From assembly GCF_033807535.1 (NCBI RefSeq), contig NZ_CP136856.1:232501-296500 (forward strand): a stretch of DNA of 64,000 nt. Reading direction: 5' to 3'. The notes under the pieces are model-generated. The model was not told the DNA's origin. It did no database searches and was given only the letters and a program-made list of their open reading frames with translations. The first letter of the stretch is position 1; each line of letters opens with the position of its first letter. The position numbers and the translations under genes are program-made. This stretch comes from Oceanisphaera sp. IT1-181 (lineage in GTDB: Bacteria > Pseudomonadota > Gammaproteobacteria > Enterobacterales > Aeromonadaceae). Below are positions 19,675 through 28,774 of the stretch, one piece after another.

Positions 19675-21162
19675 ATGGCTAATAATTACTTTAATACCCT
19701 GACTTTGCGCGAGCAGCTTGAGCAACTGGGCAAGTGTCGCTTCATGAAGCGTAACGAATTCGCTGATGGCTGTGATTACCTGAAAGGTAAAAAAGTAGTT
19801 ATCGTTGGTTGTGGTGCTCAAGGCTTGAACCAAGGCTTGAACATGCGTGACTCTGGCCTTGACGTTGCCTATGCACTGCGCGATGAAGCTATCGCTGAAA
19901 AGCGTCAGTCTTACAAGCAAGCCACCGAGAACGGCTTTAAAGTTGGCACTTACCAAGAGTTGATCCCCACTGCTGACTTGGTAATGAACCTGACTCCTGA
20001 CAAGCAGCATACCTCTGCCGTTAACGCCGTTATGCCGTTAATGAAAGAAGGCGCCGCTCTGGGTTACTCTCATGGCTTCAACATCGTTGAAGAAGGCATG
20101 CAGATCCGTAAAGACATTACCGTAGTCATGGTTGCACCTAAGTGCCCAGGTACTGAAGTACGTGAAGAATATAAGCGTGGTTTTGGCGTACCTACCCTGA
20201 TTGCCGTACACCCAGAAAACGATGCTAAAGGCGAAGGTCTGGCCATCGCTAAAGCATGGGCATCTGCCACTGGCGGCGACCGTGCCGGCGTACTTGAGTC
20301 TTCTTTCGTAGCCGAAGTTAAGTCTGACTTAATGGGCGAGCAAACCATTCTGTGTGGCATGCTGCAAGCTGGCGCGATTTTAGCCCACGACAAAATGTTG
20401 GCTGACGGTATCGATGCCGGTTATGCAGGCAAGCTTATCCAGTTCGGTTGGGAAACCATCACCGAAGCGCTGAAGCAAGGCGGCATCACCAACATGATGG
20501 ACCGTTTGTCTAACCCAGCCAAAATCAAAGCTTTCGACATGGCTGAAGAGTTGAAAGAGCTGATGCGCCCATTGTTCAACAAGCACATGGATGACATCAT
20601 CCAAGGCAACTTCTCTGCTGGCATGATGGCCGATTGGGCAAATGACGACAAAGACCTGCTGACTTGGCGTGAAGAGACTGCCGACACTAGCTTCGAGCAG
20701 TATCCTGCCACTGACGTAGTAATCGACGAGCAAGAATACTTCGATAACGCAATTCTGTTGGTTGCCATGGTGAAAGCCGGCGTTGAATTGGCATTTGAAG
20801 CCATGACTGCTTCAGGTATTATCGATGAGTCTGCTTACTACGAGTCTCTGCATGAGCTGCCACTGATTGCCAACACTGTTGCGCGTAAGCGTTTGTACGA
20901 AATGAACGTAGTAATCTCTGATACTGCAGAGTACGGTAACTACCTGTTCGCTCACGCTGCTGTGCCTTTGTTGCGCGAGAAGTTCATGCCTAACATCAGC
21001 ACCAACGTAATCGGTAAGAGCTTCGAAGTTGCGTCTAACTCCGTTGATAACCGTCGCTTAATCGACGTGAACGAAGCAATTCGTAACCACCCAGTTGAGA
21101 CCATCGGTAAGACCCTGCGTTCTTACATGACTGACATGCAAAACATCGCTGTTGGTGGCTAG
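19675..21162 (+). CDS. ilvC: IlvC, ketol-acid reductoisomerase (class II)
   Basis: This NADPH- and Mg2+-dependent enzyme of valine and isoleucine synthesis has 495 residues, so it is the long class II form with a duplicated knotted domain, as in E. coli (491). The nucleotide-binding GCGAQG is at residues 45-50. I used the ATG at 19675 (MANNYFNTLTLREQ). A GTG three codons upstream is in frame but sits in the AGGAAGTG ribosome site. Codon use is notably uniform, consistent with high expression. It is followed by a strong terminator. Confidence 0.97.
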   Translation: MANNYFNTLTLREQLEQLGKCRFMKRNEFADGCDYLKGKKVVIVGCGAQGLNQGLNMRDSGLDVAYALRDEAIAEKRQSYKQATENGFKVGTYQELIPTADLVMNLTPDKQHTSAVNAVMPLMKEGAALGYSHGFNIVEEGMQIRKDITVVMVAPKCPGTEVREEYKRGFGVPTLIAVHPENDAKGEGLAIAKAWASATGGDRAGVLESSFVAEVKSDLMGEQTILCGMLQAGAILAHDKMLADGIDAGYAGKLIQFGWETITEALKQGGITNMMDRLSNPAKIKAFDMAEELKELMRPLFNKHMDDIIQGNFSAGMMADWANDDKDLLTWREETADTSFEQYPATDVVIDEQEYFDNAILLVAMVKAGVELAFEAMTASGIIDESAYYESLHELPLIANTVARKRLYEMNVVISDTAEYGNYLFAHAAVPLLREKFMPNISTNVIGKSFEVASNSVDNRRLIDVNEAIRNHPVETIGKTLRSYMTDMQNIAVGG

Positions 21163-21186
21163 TCGCCGCTTTAAATAGTGCGATAT

Positions 21187-21216
21187 AAAAAAGGGAGCTT
21201 CGGCTCCCTTTTTTTA
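21187..21216 (+). terminator. ilvC terminator
   Basis: AAAAAAGGGAGC and GCTCCCTTTTTTT pair around TTCG, 25 bases after the ilvC stop. The tetraloop makes it a strong intrinsic terminator. Confidence 0.9.
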
Positions 21217-21279
21217 TTTTAAAAATGTGAAGGGTGAAGGGGACAAGCCAAACATAGAGCGGTGTCTGTTTCTATGCCG

Positions 21280-21378
21280 TCTTCCTGACGAAAGTCAGGA
21301 TCTCGCTTTGTGGTTTAAGACCTAAATACGAGATCCTGAAACTTCGTCATGCTGAACTTGATTCAGTATCAGGATGAC
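21280..21378. repeat. GATCCTGA/TCAGGATGAC palindromic repeat
   Basis: Two nested palindromes are visible. The first, CCTGACGAAAGTCAGG, is at about 21283-21298. The second runs from GATCCTGAAACTTCGTCATG at 21332 to TTCAGTATCAGGATGAC at 21378. A shorter relative (GATCCTGACGTTCGTCAGGA) lies at 22272-22291. Such repeats are common extragenic palindromes in proteobacteria. The rest of the 21217-21460 gap holds a GTGAAGGGTGAAGG string and the tcdA promoter region. Confidence 0.6.
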
Positions 21379-21460
21379 GGCCAAAGGCGGTGTTGCTAAT
21401 CCCTAATCCCCATTCCCCAACCGACTTGATATACTGGCCGCACATTTAGGGGAGTGAATA

Positions 21461-22249
21461 ATGAGTTTTGAGCAGCGTTTTGGTGGCATTGCCCGCCTGT
21501 ATGGCAATCATGCCTTGGCAACTTTTTCCCAATCCCATGTCTGTGTATTAGGCATAGGTGGCGTGGGCAGTTGGGCGGCAGAAGCGCTGGCACGCTCCGG
21601 CATTGGTGCTATCACCTTGCTGGATATGGATGATATTTGTATCACCAATACCAATCGGCAAATTCATGCACTCAACAATCAAATAGGCCAAGAAAAAACC
21701 CAGGCCATGGCGGAGCGCATTAAGCTGATCAATCCAGACTGCAAAGTCACCGTTATCGATGATTTTATTAGTGCCGACAATCAGGAAGAGTATTTACTGC
21801 GGGATTTTGATTATGTGCTGGATGCGATCGATTCGGTCAAAGCCAAAGTGGCCTTGATCGCCTTTTGTAAGCGTAACAAGATTCCGGTGATCACTGCAGG
21901 TGGCGCGGGCGGACAAACGGATCCCAGTCAGATCATGATCCGCGATCTTAGTAAAACCATTCAGGATCCACTGGCTGCTAAAGTGCGAAACGAACTGCGT
22001 CGTTTTCATAACTTCAGTAAAAACCCCAAGCGTAAATTTGGCGTGGATTGCGTGTTCTCCACCGAACAGCCCCGTTACCCAGATGGCAACGGCGGTATTT
22101 GTAATGCTAGACCTGAGTTAGACGGCACCATGAAAATGGACTGCGCCTCCGGCTTTGGCGCCATCACCCACATCACCGCCACCTTCGGCTTCTTTATGGT
22201 CAGCCGCATACTCACCAAGCTAGCGATGAAAAGCAGCGGTACGCTATAA
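21461..22249 (+). CDS. tcdA: TcdA (CsdL), tRNA threonylcarbamoyladenosine dehydratase
   Basis: This 262-residue E1-like enzyme uses ATP to cyclise t6A37 in tRNA to ct6A. The nucleotide-binding glycine motif GIGGVGSWAAEALARSG is near residues 31-47, followed by the adenylation segment LLDMDDICITNTNRQ and then DAIDSVKAKVALIAFCK. In E. coli it works with the sulfur-relay proteins CsdA and CsdE. Here those two genes are encoded next door on the opposite strand. The start has GGGGAGTG upstream. Confidence 0.95.
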   Translation: MSFEQRFGGIARLYGNHALATFSQSHVCVLGIGGVGSWAAEALARSGIGAITLLDMDDICITNTNRQIHALNNQIGQEKTQAMAERIKLINPDCKVTVIDDFISADNQEEYLLRDFDYVLDAIDSVKAKVALIAFCKRNKIPVITAGGAGGQTDPSQIMIRDLSKTIQDPLAAKVRNELRRFHNFSKNPKRKFGVDCVFSTEQPRYPDGNGGICNARPELDGTMKMDCASGFGAITHITATFGFFMVSRILTKLAMKSSGTL

Positions 22250-22320
22250 GCAGTACGCCGTAAGAAAAACAAGATCCTGACGTTCGTCAGGATGACGATA
22301 ATAAACAGCTATGAGTGTTT

Positions 22321-22414
22321 CTGTAGTCTGCGCTTTAGCTGCAGTCCCGTCTCAGCGGGATTCTTTAACATCATCCTGCTCCGCAGAACCTGCAGCTAAA
22401 GCACTGGGCTACAG
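22321..22414. repeat. GCTTTAGCTGCAG hairpin repeat
   Basis: CTGTAGTCTGCGCTTTAGCT at 22321 and AGCTAAAGCACTGGGCTACAG ending at 22414 form a long imperfect inverted repeat with GC-rich sequence between the arms. A half-copy (GTAGTCCGGCGCTTTAGCTG) is at 36351-36370. The element sits between the convergent tcdA and csdE genes and may serve as a terminator substitute there. Confidence 0.55.
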
Positions 22415-22424
22415 GGGGCGGTGT

Positions 22425-22862
22425 TTATCTTTGACGGACAGCGTACGGCGTACATCTGTGTTTTATAGCTGTTACCACGGCTCTTAAGCCGTTGCCGCGC
22501 GAGGGGCTTAGATGGCTTAAGAGCTGTAGTTCGGAAAAATAAGTGTCCATGTCGAAGGCTTGTATTTGTTCGGCGGTTTTGTTGTTCAATGCCGCCAGTA
22601 CTACCGCCATCAAGCCTTTGACGATGCGCGCATCTGAGTCGCAGTGCAGCTGCCACAATCCATTAGTATTTTGCTCGCTCACCAGCCAAGCTTGGCTTTC
22701 ACAACCGTGAATGGCGTTAACCTCTATCTTATCTGCTGCATTTAATGCCGGTAGCTGCTTAGCCAGTTTGATCAGCTCTTTGTAGCGGGCTTCCCAGCCC
22801 TGTGCATTTGCAAATAAAGCGCGAATCTCGGTGTCGGTAATGGTATGACCAAATGGCTGCAT
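22425..22862 (-). CDS. csdE: CsdE, SufE-like sulfur acceptor
   Basis: This 145-residue SufE/CsdE-family protein accepts persulfide sulfur from the cysteine desulfurase CsdA. The acceptor cysteine is C54 in IHGCESQAW, the family signature. Its ATG overlaps the csdA stop (TAATG), which is direct evidence of an operon. SufE is the alternative name, but no other suf genes are present, so CsdE fits better. Its 3' end runs into the interspersed repeat at 22321-22414. Confidence 0.9.
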   Translation of the reverse strand: MQPFGHTITDTEIRALFANAQGWEARYKELIKLAKQLPALNAADKIEVNAIHGCESQAWLVSEQNTNGLWQLHCDSDARIVKGLMAVVLAALNNKTAEQIQAFDMDTYFSELQLLSHLSPSRGNGLRAVVTAIKHRCTPYAVRQR

Positions 22863-24079
22863 TAAAAAAACTCCCGTGCTTTATCAAGACCAGCCAATAA
22901 GGCGGCAATGTCGTCAGTGCTATTATAAAAAGCGATGGATGCGCGAATGGTGCCGTGGGGCAAGTCTAACGCCTGCATTAGAGGCATGGCGCAATGGTGG
23001 CCGGTGCGCACCGCTATGCCTTGCATATCCAGCAAAGTCGCCAAGTCTTGGGGATGAACATCATCAATTACAAAGGACACGGCGCCCGCTTGAGGGCGAC
23101 CAATAATGCGCACATCAGGCATAGCGTTTAAGCCTGCCAGCAGCTGTTCCATTAAAGCTTGTTCGTGTGCGACGACGGCTGCTCTGTCTAATCCTGATAA
23201 ATAATCTACGGCAGCACCCAAACCAATGGCACCGGCAATATTAGGCGTGCCGGCTTCAAACTTAAAAGGCAGTTCGCCAAAGCTAGTGTGCTCGAAGCTC
23301 ACTTCTTTAATCATCTCGCCGCCAGTTTGCCATGGTGGCATGGCTTCCAATAATTCCCGCTTACCATACAGCACACCGATACCGGTGGGGCCAAACATCT
23401 TATGGCCGGAGAACACATAAAAGTCGCAATCCAAGGCTTGCACGTCTATGGGGAAATGACCGACGGCCTGTGCGCCATCGATCAGCGTCACCGCACCTAC
23501 GGCCTTGGCCATGGTAATCAATTGTTTAATGGGATTAATCATGCCCAGCGCATTGGAGATATGACTGACCGCCAGCAACTTAGTGCGCGGCGAGAACAAA
23601 CTAGCCGCCGCCTCCATATCCAACTCGGCATTGGCATTAAGCGGGATCACCTTGATTATTGCCCCAGTAGCCGCAGCCACTTGTTGCCAGGGTACGATAT
23701 TGGCGTGATGCTCCATGGTAGATAGCAAAATCTCATCATTAGCCTTAAGGCTGTGCATGCCAAAGCTGTAGGCCACTAGATTAATGGCCTCAGTCGCACC
23801 ACGGGTCCAAATCACTTGGTCAGTATCGGGGGTATTAATAAAGGCCGCGACCTTAGCGCGTGCGGCCTCAAAAGCCTGAGTGGCTTGGCCACTTAAGGCG
23901 TGAGCGGCACGGTGCACATTGGCATTTTGGCTTTGGTAATAATGGTTCAGCGCATCCAGCACAGCTCGGGGCTTTTGGGTGGTGGCGGCGTTATCCAAAT
24001 ACACCAAAGGCTGGCCATTAACGGTGTGGGCCAGAATAGGGAAGTCGAGTCTAAGAGTTTGTATATCGAGGGCCATCAT
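22862..24079 (-). CDS. csdA: CsdA, cysteine desulfurase
   Basis: This 405-residue class V PLP-dependent desulfurase releases sulfur from cysteine as an enzyme-bound persulfide. The PLP lysine is K227 (SGHKMFGPTG) and the catalytic cysteine is C363 (VRTGHHCAMPL), which belongs to the SufS/CsdA (group II) type. It overlaps csdE by the TAATG junction. Two ATG codons occur in tandem at the start (24079, 24076), and there is no clear ribosome site. SufS is possible from sequence alone, but csdE and tcdA next to it favour CsdA. Confidence 0.92.
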   Translation of the reverse strand: MMALDIQTLRLDFPILAHTVNGQPLVYLDNAATTQKPRAVLDALNHYYQSQNANVHRAAHALSGQATQAFEAARAKVAAFINTPDTDQVIWTRGATEAINLVAYSFGMHSLKANDEILLSTMEHHANIVPWQQVAAATGAIIKVIPLNANAELDMEAAASLFSPRTKLLAVSHISNALGMINPIKQLITMAKAVGAVTLIDGAQAVGHFPIDVQALDCDFYVFSGHKMFGPTGIGVLYGKRELLEAMPPWQTGGEMIKEVSFEHTSFGELPFKFEAGTPNIAGAIGLGAAVDYLSGLDRAAVVAHEQALMEQLLAGLNAMPDVRIIGRPQAGAVSFVIDDVHPQDLATLLDMQGIAVRTGHHCAMPLMQALDLPHGTIRASIAFYNSTDDIAALLAGLDKAREFF

Positions 24080-24179
24080 AAGTTCAAGTAAATAAGCACT
24101 GGTAAGATCATGTGCGGTTCAGAGTGAAGAGTAAAGGGTAAAGCGGACTGACATTGCCTAAAGACTAAACCTAGAGCCA

Positions 24180-24410
24180 TTTCGCCACGGAATACACCCT
24201 CTTTACCTACAACAAGCACGGAAAAATTAACATGGGATAAGATCGAAAAAATACCAAGGATCTTATTAGTAAGGGCATGTCCTAGAGACTTCTAGCCTAT
24301 CATTTCAGCTGCCTTTTAGATCTTACCAGTAATGATCCCTTTCAGATCTGATCTCTATTTTTCTGTGGGTTCCGTGAATTCCGTTGCAAAAAATCTTTAA
24401 GCCCTTTGTC
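24180..24410. repeat. MITE-like palindromic intergenic repeat, copy 2, and csdA-rep gap
   Basis: The divergent gap 24080-24499 begins with a GTGAAGAGTAAAGGG string (24123-24140). It continues with TTCGCCACGGAATACACC and ends near 24373-24405 with GGTTCCGTGAATTCCG and an AAAATCTTTAAG tail. These match the ends of the element at 10582-10717. The middle carries AAGATC/GATCTT palindromes that also resemble 47490-47520. It is a degenerate family member. The promoters of rep and csdA must lie in the flanks. Confidence 0.55.
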
Positions 24411-24499
24411 TAGCTCGGCGCTAGGTTTCTGGCGGCACCTTTCCCCAACGGCTGCTAACCGTTAGAATACGGACCCTATTTTACTGTCGGAATGCCCAT

Positions 24500-26512
24500 A
24501 TGAAATTAAATCCAGCCCAAGACGAAGCCGTGCATTTTATTGGTGGCCCTTGCCTAGTGCTGGCGGGCGCCGGCAGTGGTAAAACCCGCGTAATTACCAA
24601 TAAAATCGCCTATCTGGTCCGTAAATGTGACTATAAAGCGCGAAATATCGCCGCCGTGACCTTTACCAATAAAGCCGCTCGCGAGATGAAAGAGCGGGTG
24701 CTACAAACCTTAAGCAAGAGCGAAGCGCGCGGACTTATGGTGTCGACTTTTCACAGTTTAGGACTAGATATCATCCGCCGAGAGCATAAGACGCTGAACT
24801 TAAAGGCCGGTTTTTCGCTGTTTGACGATCAAGATCAGCTGGCGCTGTTAAAGGATCTGACGGATCAAGAATTAGACGGGGATAAGGAAGCACTGAGTCG
24901 ATTAGTGAGTACCATTTCTAACTGGAAAAACGATCTGGTATTGCCCGCGCGAGCCGCACGGATCGCTCAAGATCCGGAGCAGGTGCTGTTTGCCCAGTGT
25001 TATGAGCGTTATCAGCGCCAAATGAAGGCCTACAACGCGCTGGATTTTGATGACTTGATCCTAATGCCCACCTTATTGCTGAAAACCAATGAGCAGGTTC
25101 GTCAATTCTGGCAAAACAAAATTCGCTACTTGTTGGTGGATGAATACCAAGATACCAACGCCAGCCAATATGAGTTGGTCAAATTGTTAGCCGGTGAGCG
25201 GGCGCGCTTTACCGTGGTGGGTGATGACGATCAGTCTATTTATTCGTGGCGCGGTGCACGGCCGCAAAACTTGGTGTTGCTTAAAGATGATTATCCGCAG
25301 CTAAAAGTGATCATGTTAGAGCAAAACTATCGCTCCCGTGGCCAAATCTTGCAGTGCGCCAATATCTTAATTGCCAATAACCCCCATGTATTTGAAAAGA
25401 AGCTGTTTTCTGAAATGGAATATGCCGCCTCGGTGCGGGTACTGTTTGCCAAAAATGAAGAGCATGAAGCGGAGCGGGTGGTAGCCGAGATCATGGGCCA
25501 TAAATTTATGAACGGCAGTCGCTTTGGTGACTATGCGATTCTTTACCGTGGCAATCATCAGTCGCGCTTGCTAGAAAAACAGCTGATGACTAACCGGATT
25601 CCGTACAAAATTAGCGGCGGCACTTCGTTTTTCTCGCGCAGTGAAATTAAAGACATCATGGCCTATCTGCGCTTGTTGGTGAATCCGGATGACGACAACG
25701 CCTTTTTGCGAGTAGTGAATACGCCGCGCCGTGAAATTGGCCCCACTAGTCTCGAAAAACTGGGTAATTACGCCAATAATCGTGGTAAAAGCCTGTTTGC
25801 CGCCAGTTTTGAGGTGGGCCTAGAACAAACTCTAGATGGTCGCGGCTTGGCCGCTTTGCGCGCCTTTACCAACTGGCTGGTGCGCCGCGGTGAAGAAGCA
25901 GCCCGTGGCAATGCAGTAGAAGCGGTGCGCGACATGATCAAAGATATTAACTACGAAGAATGGTTATACGACAGCTCGCCCAGCCCCCGCGCCGCCGAAA
26001 TGCGCATGAAAAACGTGTCAACGCTGTTTAAATGGGTCAGCCAGATGCTAGAAGGCTCGGATGAAGACGAAGCCATGACTCTGCCAGAAGTGGTAATCCG
26101 CTTGACGCTGCGCGACATGATGGAGCGCGGTGAAGATGAAGACGACGGCGAGCAAGTGCAATTAATGACGCTGCATTCGTCTAAAGGTTTGGAGTTTCCC
26201 TTCGTGTTTATGGTGGGCATGGAAGAGGGCTTATTGCCCCACCAAAGCAGCATAGATGAAGACAATATCGAGGAAGAACGCCGCTTAGCTTATGTGGGCA
26301 TTACCCGCGCTCAGCAAGCATTGACTTTTACCTTGTGTCGCGAACGTCGTCAATATGGCGAGCAGTTGCGTCCCGAACCAAGCCGCTTCTTATTAGAATT
26401 ACCACAACAAGATCTCGACTGGGAGCATAATCGCAAGCCGCCTAGCGAAACCGAGCGTATGGAAAAAGGCCAATCTGCCATTGCTGATATACGGGCGATG
26501 TTTAATAAGTGA
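24500..26512 (+). CDS. rep: Rep, ATP-dependent 3'-5' DNA helicase
   Basis: This 670-residue UvrD/Rep superfamily 1A helicase travels with the replisome and removes proteins from DNA. Its motifs in order are MKLNPAQDEAV (Q motif), Walker A AGAGSGKT at about residues 23-30, TFTNKAAREMKER, DEYQDTN, VGDDDQSIYSWRGA, QNYRS, LMTLHSSKGLEF and AYVGITRAQ. The length and the MKLNPAQ start match Rep better than UvrD (about 720). It is not adjacent to gppA as it is in E. coli. Confidence 0.95.
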   Translation: MKLNPAQDEAVHFIGGPCLVLAGAGSGKTRVITNKIAYLVRKCDYKARNIAAVTFTNKAAREMKERVLQTLSKSEARGLMVSTFHSLGLDIIRREHKTLNLKAGFSLFDDQDQLALLKDLTDQELDGDKEALSRLVSTISNWKNDLVLPARAARIAQDPEQVLFAQCYERYQRQMKAYNALDFDDLILMPTLLLKTNEQVRQFWQNKIRYLLVDEYQDTNASQYELVKLLAGERARFTVVGDDDQSIYSWRGARPQNLVLLKDDYPQLKVIMLEQNYRSRGQILQCANILIANNPHVFEKKLFSEMEYAASVRVLFAKNEEHEAERVVAEIMGHKFMNGSRFGDYAILYRGNHQSRLLEKQLMTNRIPYKISGGTSFFSRSEIKDIMAYLRLLVNPDDDNAFLRVVNTPRREIGPTSLEKLGNYANNRGKSLFAASFEVGLEQTLDGRGLAALRAFTNWLVRRGEEAARGNAVEAVRDMIKDINYEEWLYDSSPSPRAAEMRMKNVSTLFKWVSQMLEGSDEDEAMTLPEVVIRLTLRDMMERGEDEDDGEQVQLMTLHSSKGLEFPFVFMVGMEEGLLPHQSSIDEDNIEEERRLAYVGITRAQQALTFTLCRERRQYGEQLRPEPSRFLLELPQQDLDWEHNRKPPSETERMEKGQSAIADIRAMFNK

Positions 26513-26604
26513 TCGTGAAGCGTGAATAGTGAGGGAGAAAACCCTACAGATTCGGTGTTTTGCGCTTTACGCTTTACTCCTCACGTTTCACCCTTCACGA
26601 ATAA

Positions 26605-26635
26605 CAAAAAAAGCCGCATTCAGCGGCTTTTTATT
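26605..26635. terminator. bidirectional terminator between rep and cytochrome c5
   Basis: AAAAAAAGCCGC and GCGGCTTTTTA pair around a short loop between the convergent rep and cytochrome c5 genes. The stretch before it (26515-26600) is a GTGAAG/CTTCAC-type palindromic repeat. Confidence 0.85.
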
Positions 26636-26659
26636 TATTCCTAACGCACAGCTTAATGC

Positions 26660-27094
26660 TTAGATAGCATCCAGCATGTAATCAACGGCGTTAGTAATTT
26701 CTTCATCTGAGCAATTGCCACAGGCACCACGTGCTGGCATGGCGTTAAAGCCTTCCAACGCATGTGTAATCAGAGTATCGCGGCCTTTGGCAACGTGTGA
26801 TGCCCACTGTTCCGCATTGCCTTTAATCGGCGCTCCGGCGGCACCCGTGCCGTGGCAGGCAGAGCAATTAGCCGTGTAGACTGCTTCACCACTGCGTGGC
26901 TCTGCGGGTTCACCGCTGTCATCGGCGGCGACTGTGTCGACAATGCCTTCCAGATCGGCAGCCGTGTACACGCTGCCTACCGGCTTAGTGCGCGCGTCTA
27001 TGGCTTCAGGCGACATATCATTGGCGGCGTAAGCCATGCCACTTAAAGCAGCAGCGGCAACGCCAGCAAGCAAGAGTTTTTTTAACAGGCTCAC
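26660..27094 (-). CDS. cytochrome c5 family protein
   Basis: This 144-residue periplasmic monohaem cytochrome has a signal peptide (about residues 1-24, AAALSGMAYAA) and the haem motif CSACH. The distal methionine is probably in FNAMPARGACGNCSDEE. The second CxxC pair (CGNC) is the disulfide typical of cytochrome c5. Such proteins shuttle electrons from the bc1 complex to terminal oxidases or reductases. It starts with GTG at 27094 and is monocistronic. Confidence 0.88.
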   Translation of the reverse strand: MSLLKKLLLAGVAAAALSGMAYAANDMSPEAIDARTKPVGSVYTAADLEGIVDTVAADDSGEPAEPRSGEAVYTANCSACHGTGAAGAPIKGNAEQWASHVAKGRDTLITHALEGFNAMPARGACGNCSDEEITNAVDYMLDAI

Positions 27095-27326
27095 CTTTTT
27101 ATTCTCCCAGTTGGCTTATCTAGTTCCATTGAATCTCGTAAAACCCGCCGAGTATACCGCAAGTGTCGCGGTCGTTAAACGGCCATAGCGCTTGTTAGGC
27201 CGCTTAAACTGGGGATTTTTTGTATATAAAGAAGGCAATGCAAGAGGATGGAAACAAAATTCTTTATGTTACTGTCTGAGGCTATAGACTCGGAAGTGGC
27301 TGCCAATTATCAGGGAGCATCTAATA

Positions 27327-27878
27327 ATGGATGGTACAGACATGCAGAATACTTCTTTTGGCCCAGAAGCTGACCATGAATCGGATCCGGTGCTGGACCA
27401 GATAGACCGCATTGTGGGCTTATGGCAACAAGTGCGTCCCGATCTTGAGCTTGGCAGCACAGAGGTAATTGGCCGTATCGTACGACTGGAATATTTTATT
27501 ACCCGCCGCGTGTTACAAGATCTGGCTCATTATGGCTTAAACGTCGGCGAATTTGATGTGCTGGCCGCGCTACGCCGCCATCCGCCTTCTTTTCAGCTGT
27601 CGCCTAACCAGTTACAAAATATGGTGCTAATCTCATCAGGCGCGCTGACTAACCGCATTAATCGACTCGAAAGTCGCAACTTGGTCAGCCGAGCTCAAGC
27701 TGAGCACGACAAGCGTGGCGTGATAGTGACCCTGACCGAACAGGGTTTTAAGGTTGTAGAAGAAGCGGTGCGCCATCATTTGGCTGCTGAAGCCGAGGTA
27801 GCCAATGTGCTGAGCGCGGCCGAACAACAGCAGCTCAGTACTTTGCTAAAGAAAATGCTGGTCGCAATAGAAGACTGA
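27327..27878 (+). CDS. MarR family transcriptional regulator
   Basis: This 183-residue MarR-type regulator has a winged helix-turn-helix (about residues 70-135). The HTH reads LSPNQLQNMVLISSGALTNRINRLESRNLV and the wing AEHDKRGVIVTLTEQG is canonical. An N-terminal extension of about 30 residues is acidic. Ligand and targets are unknown. The next gene, 173 bases on in the same direction, is a glutathione transferase, so control of a detoxification gene is plausible but not shown. Confidence 0.88.
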   Translation: MDGTDMQNTSFGPEADHESDPVLDQIDRIVGLWQQVRPDLELGSTEVIGRIVRLEYFITRRVLQDLAHYGLNVGEFDVLAALRRHPPSFQLSPNQLQNMVLISSGALTNRINRLESRNLVSRAQAEHDKRGVIVTLTEQGFKVVEEAVRHHLAAEAEVANVLSAAEQQQLSTLLKKMLVAIED

Positions 27879-28051
27879 GCTTAAGCGCAGTTTTTGTGGA
27901 TATTTGAAAAATGCGTGTCCTAATATCGCTAATTACCCTTTTCCGGTTGATAATCAAATGAGTCGCATCCTAAGGCTCGGATCGAATGTGGAATAAATGT
28001 GTAATATAAGTGCAGTTCGACCGAGCCAAGGGCCATCTAGGAGATGATTGA

Positions 28052-28678
28052 ATGAAGTTATATTACAGGCCGGGTACTTGTTCACTTGCCGCTCATATCG
28101 CACTTGCTTGGTTAGGTTTACCCTATGAGCTAGAAGTCGCGAATACGCGGGATCCCGAATTCACCAAGATTAATTACTTAGGCACAGTGCCGGTGTTATT
28201 CACCGCCGAAATGGGCGCCCTTTACCAAAGCAGTGCTATTTTACGTTATTTGTCTCGCTTGCCTGAGGGTGAGCATTTGGGGCCCGGTCAAGATCCGGTA
28301 ATGCAGGCGCAATGTGATTATTGGTTGAGCTTTTTAAACGCCGATCTTTATCGCGCTTTTGCTCCCTATTTTAATCCAGAAAAATACACCACAGACACCA
28401 GCTCTGAGGCGAAGAAAGCCATTAAAGCCGCCGTGCCGGCGCAGATTGCGCCTTTGCTAGAGCGTATGGATAGTCATCTGGCGAGTCGTGATTGTTATTT
28501 AGAAGATGAGTTAGGCATAGTGGATGCGTGTGCCTTTGTGTATTGCTATTGGGCGCTCAAAGTTTTGGGTAATGGCTTAAAGGACTACCCGAATGTGGAT
28601 CGTCACTTTGCTACCATGATGCAGGACCCGCAGGTACAAGCGGTGATGGCAGTAGAAGGGCTGACGGTAGCGTCTTGA
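28052..28678 (+). CDS. glutathione S-transferase, bacterial beta-class like
   Basis: This 208-residue cytosolic glutathione transferase begins MKLYYRPGTCSLAAHIAL. Like E. coli GstA it has the beta-class Cys10 in the first loop. The N-terminal thioredoxin fold carries the cis-Pro segment GTVPVLF and QSSAILRYL, and the C-terminal all-helical domain follows. A good ribosome site (AGGAGATGATTGA) precedes it. It probably detoxifies electrophiles or peroxides. The exact substrate is unknown. Confidence 0.88.
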   Translation: MKLYYRPGTCSLAAHIALAWLGLPYELEVANTRDPEFTKINYLGTVPVLFTAEMGALYQSSAILRYLSRLPEGEHLGPGQDPVMQAQCDYWLSFLNADLYRAFAPYFNPEKYTTDTSSEAKKAIKAAVPAQIAPLLERMDSHLASRDCYLEDELGIVDACAFVYCYWALKVLGNGLKDYPNVDRHFATMMQDPQVQAVMAVEGLTVAS

Positions 28679-28713
28679 GCCTGAATTTTTAATAAAGTTT
28701 AGTGCTTACTATT

Positions 28714-28750
28714 AATCAAGCCGCCTGCATTGGGCGGCTTGATTGTTTTT
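28714..28750. terminator. terminator after glutathione transferase, convergent with EamA gene
   Basis: AATCAAGCCGCC and GGCGGCTTGATT form a 12-bp stem followed by GTTTTTG on the plus strand, 35 bases after the gene. Confidence 0.85.
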
Positions 28751-28774
28751 GTTCATGTCTCACGGCACTTACAG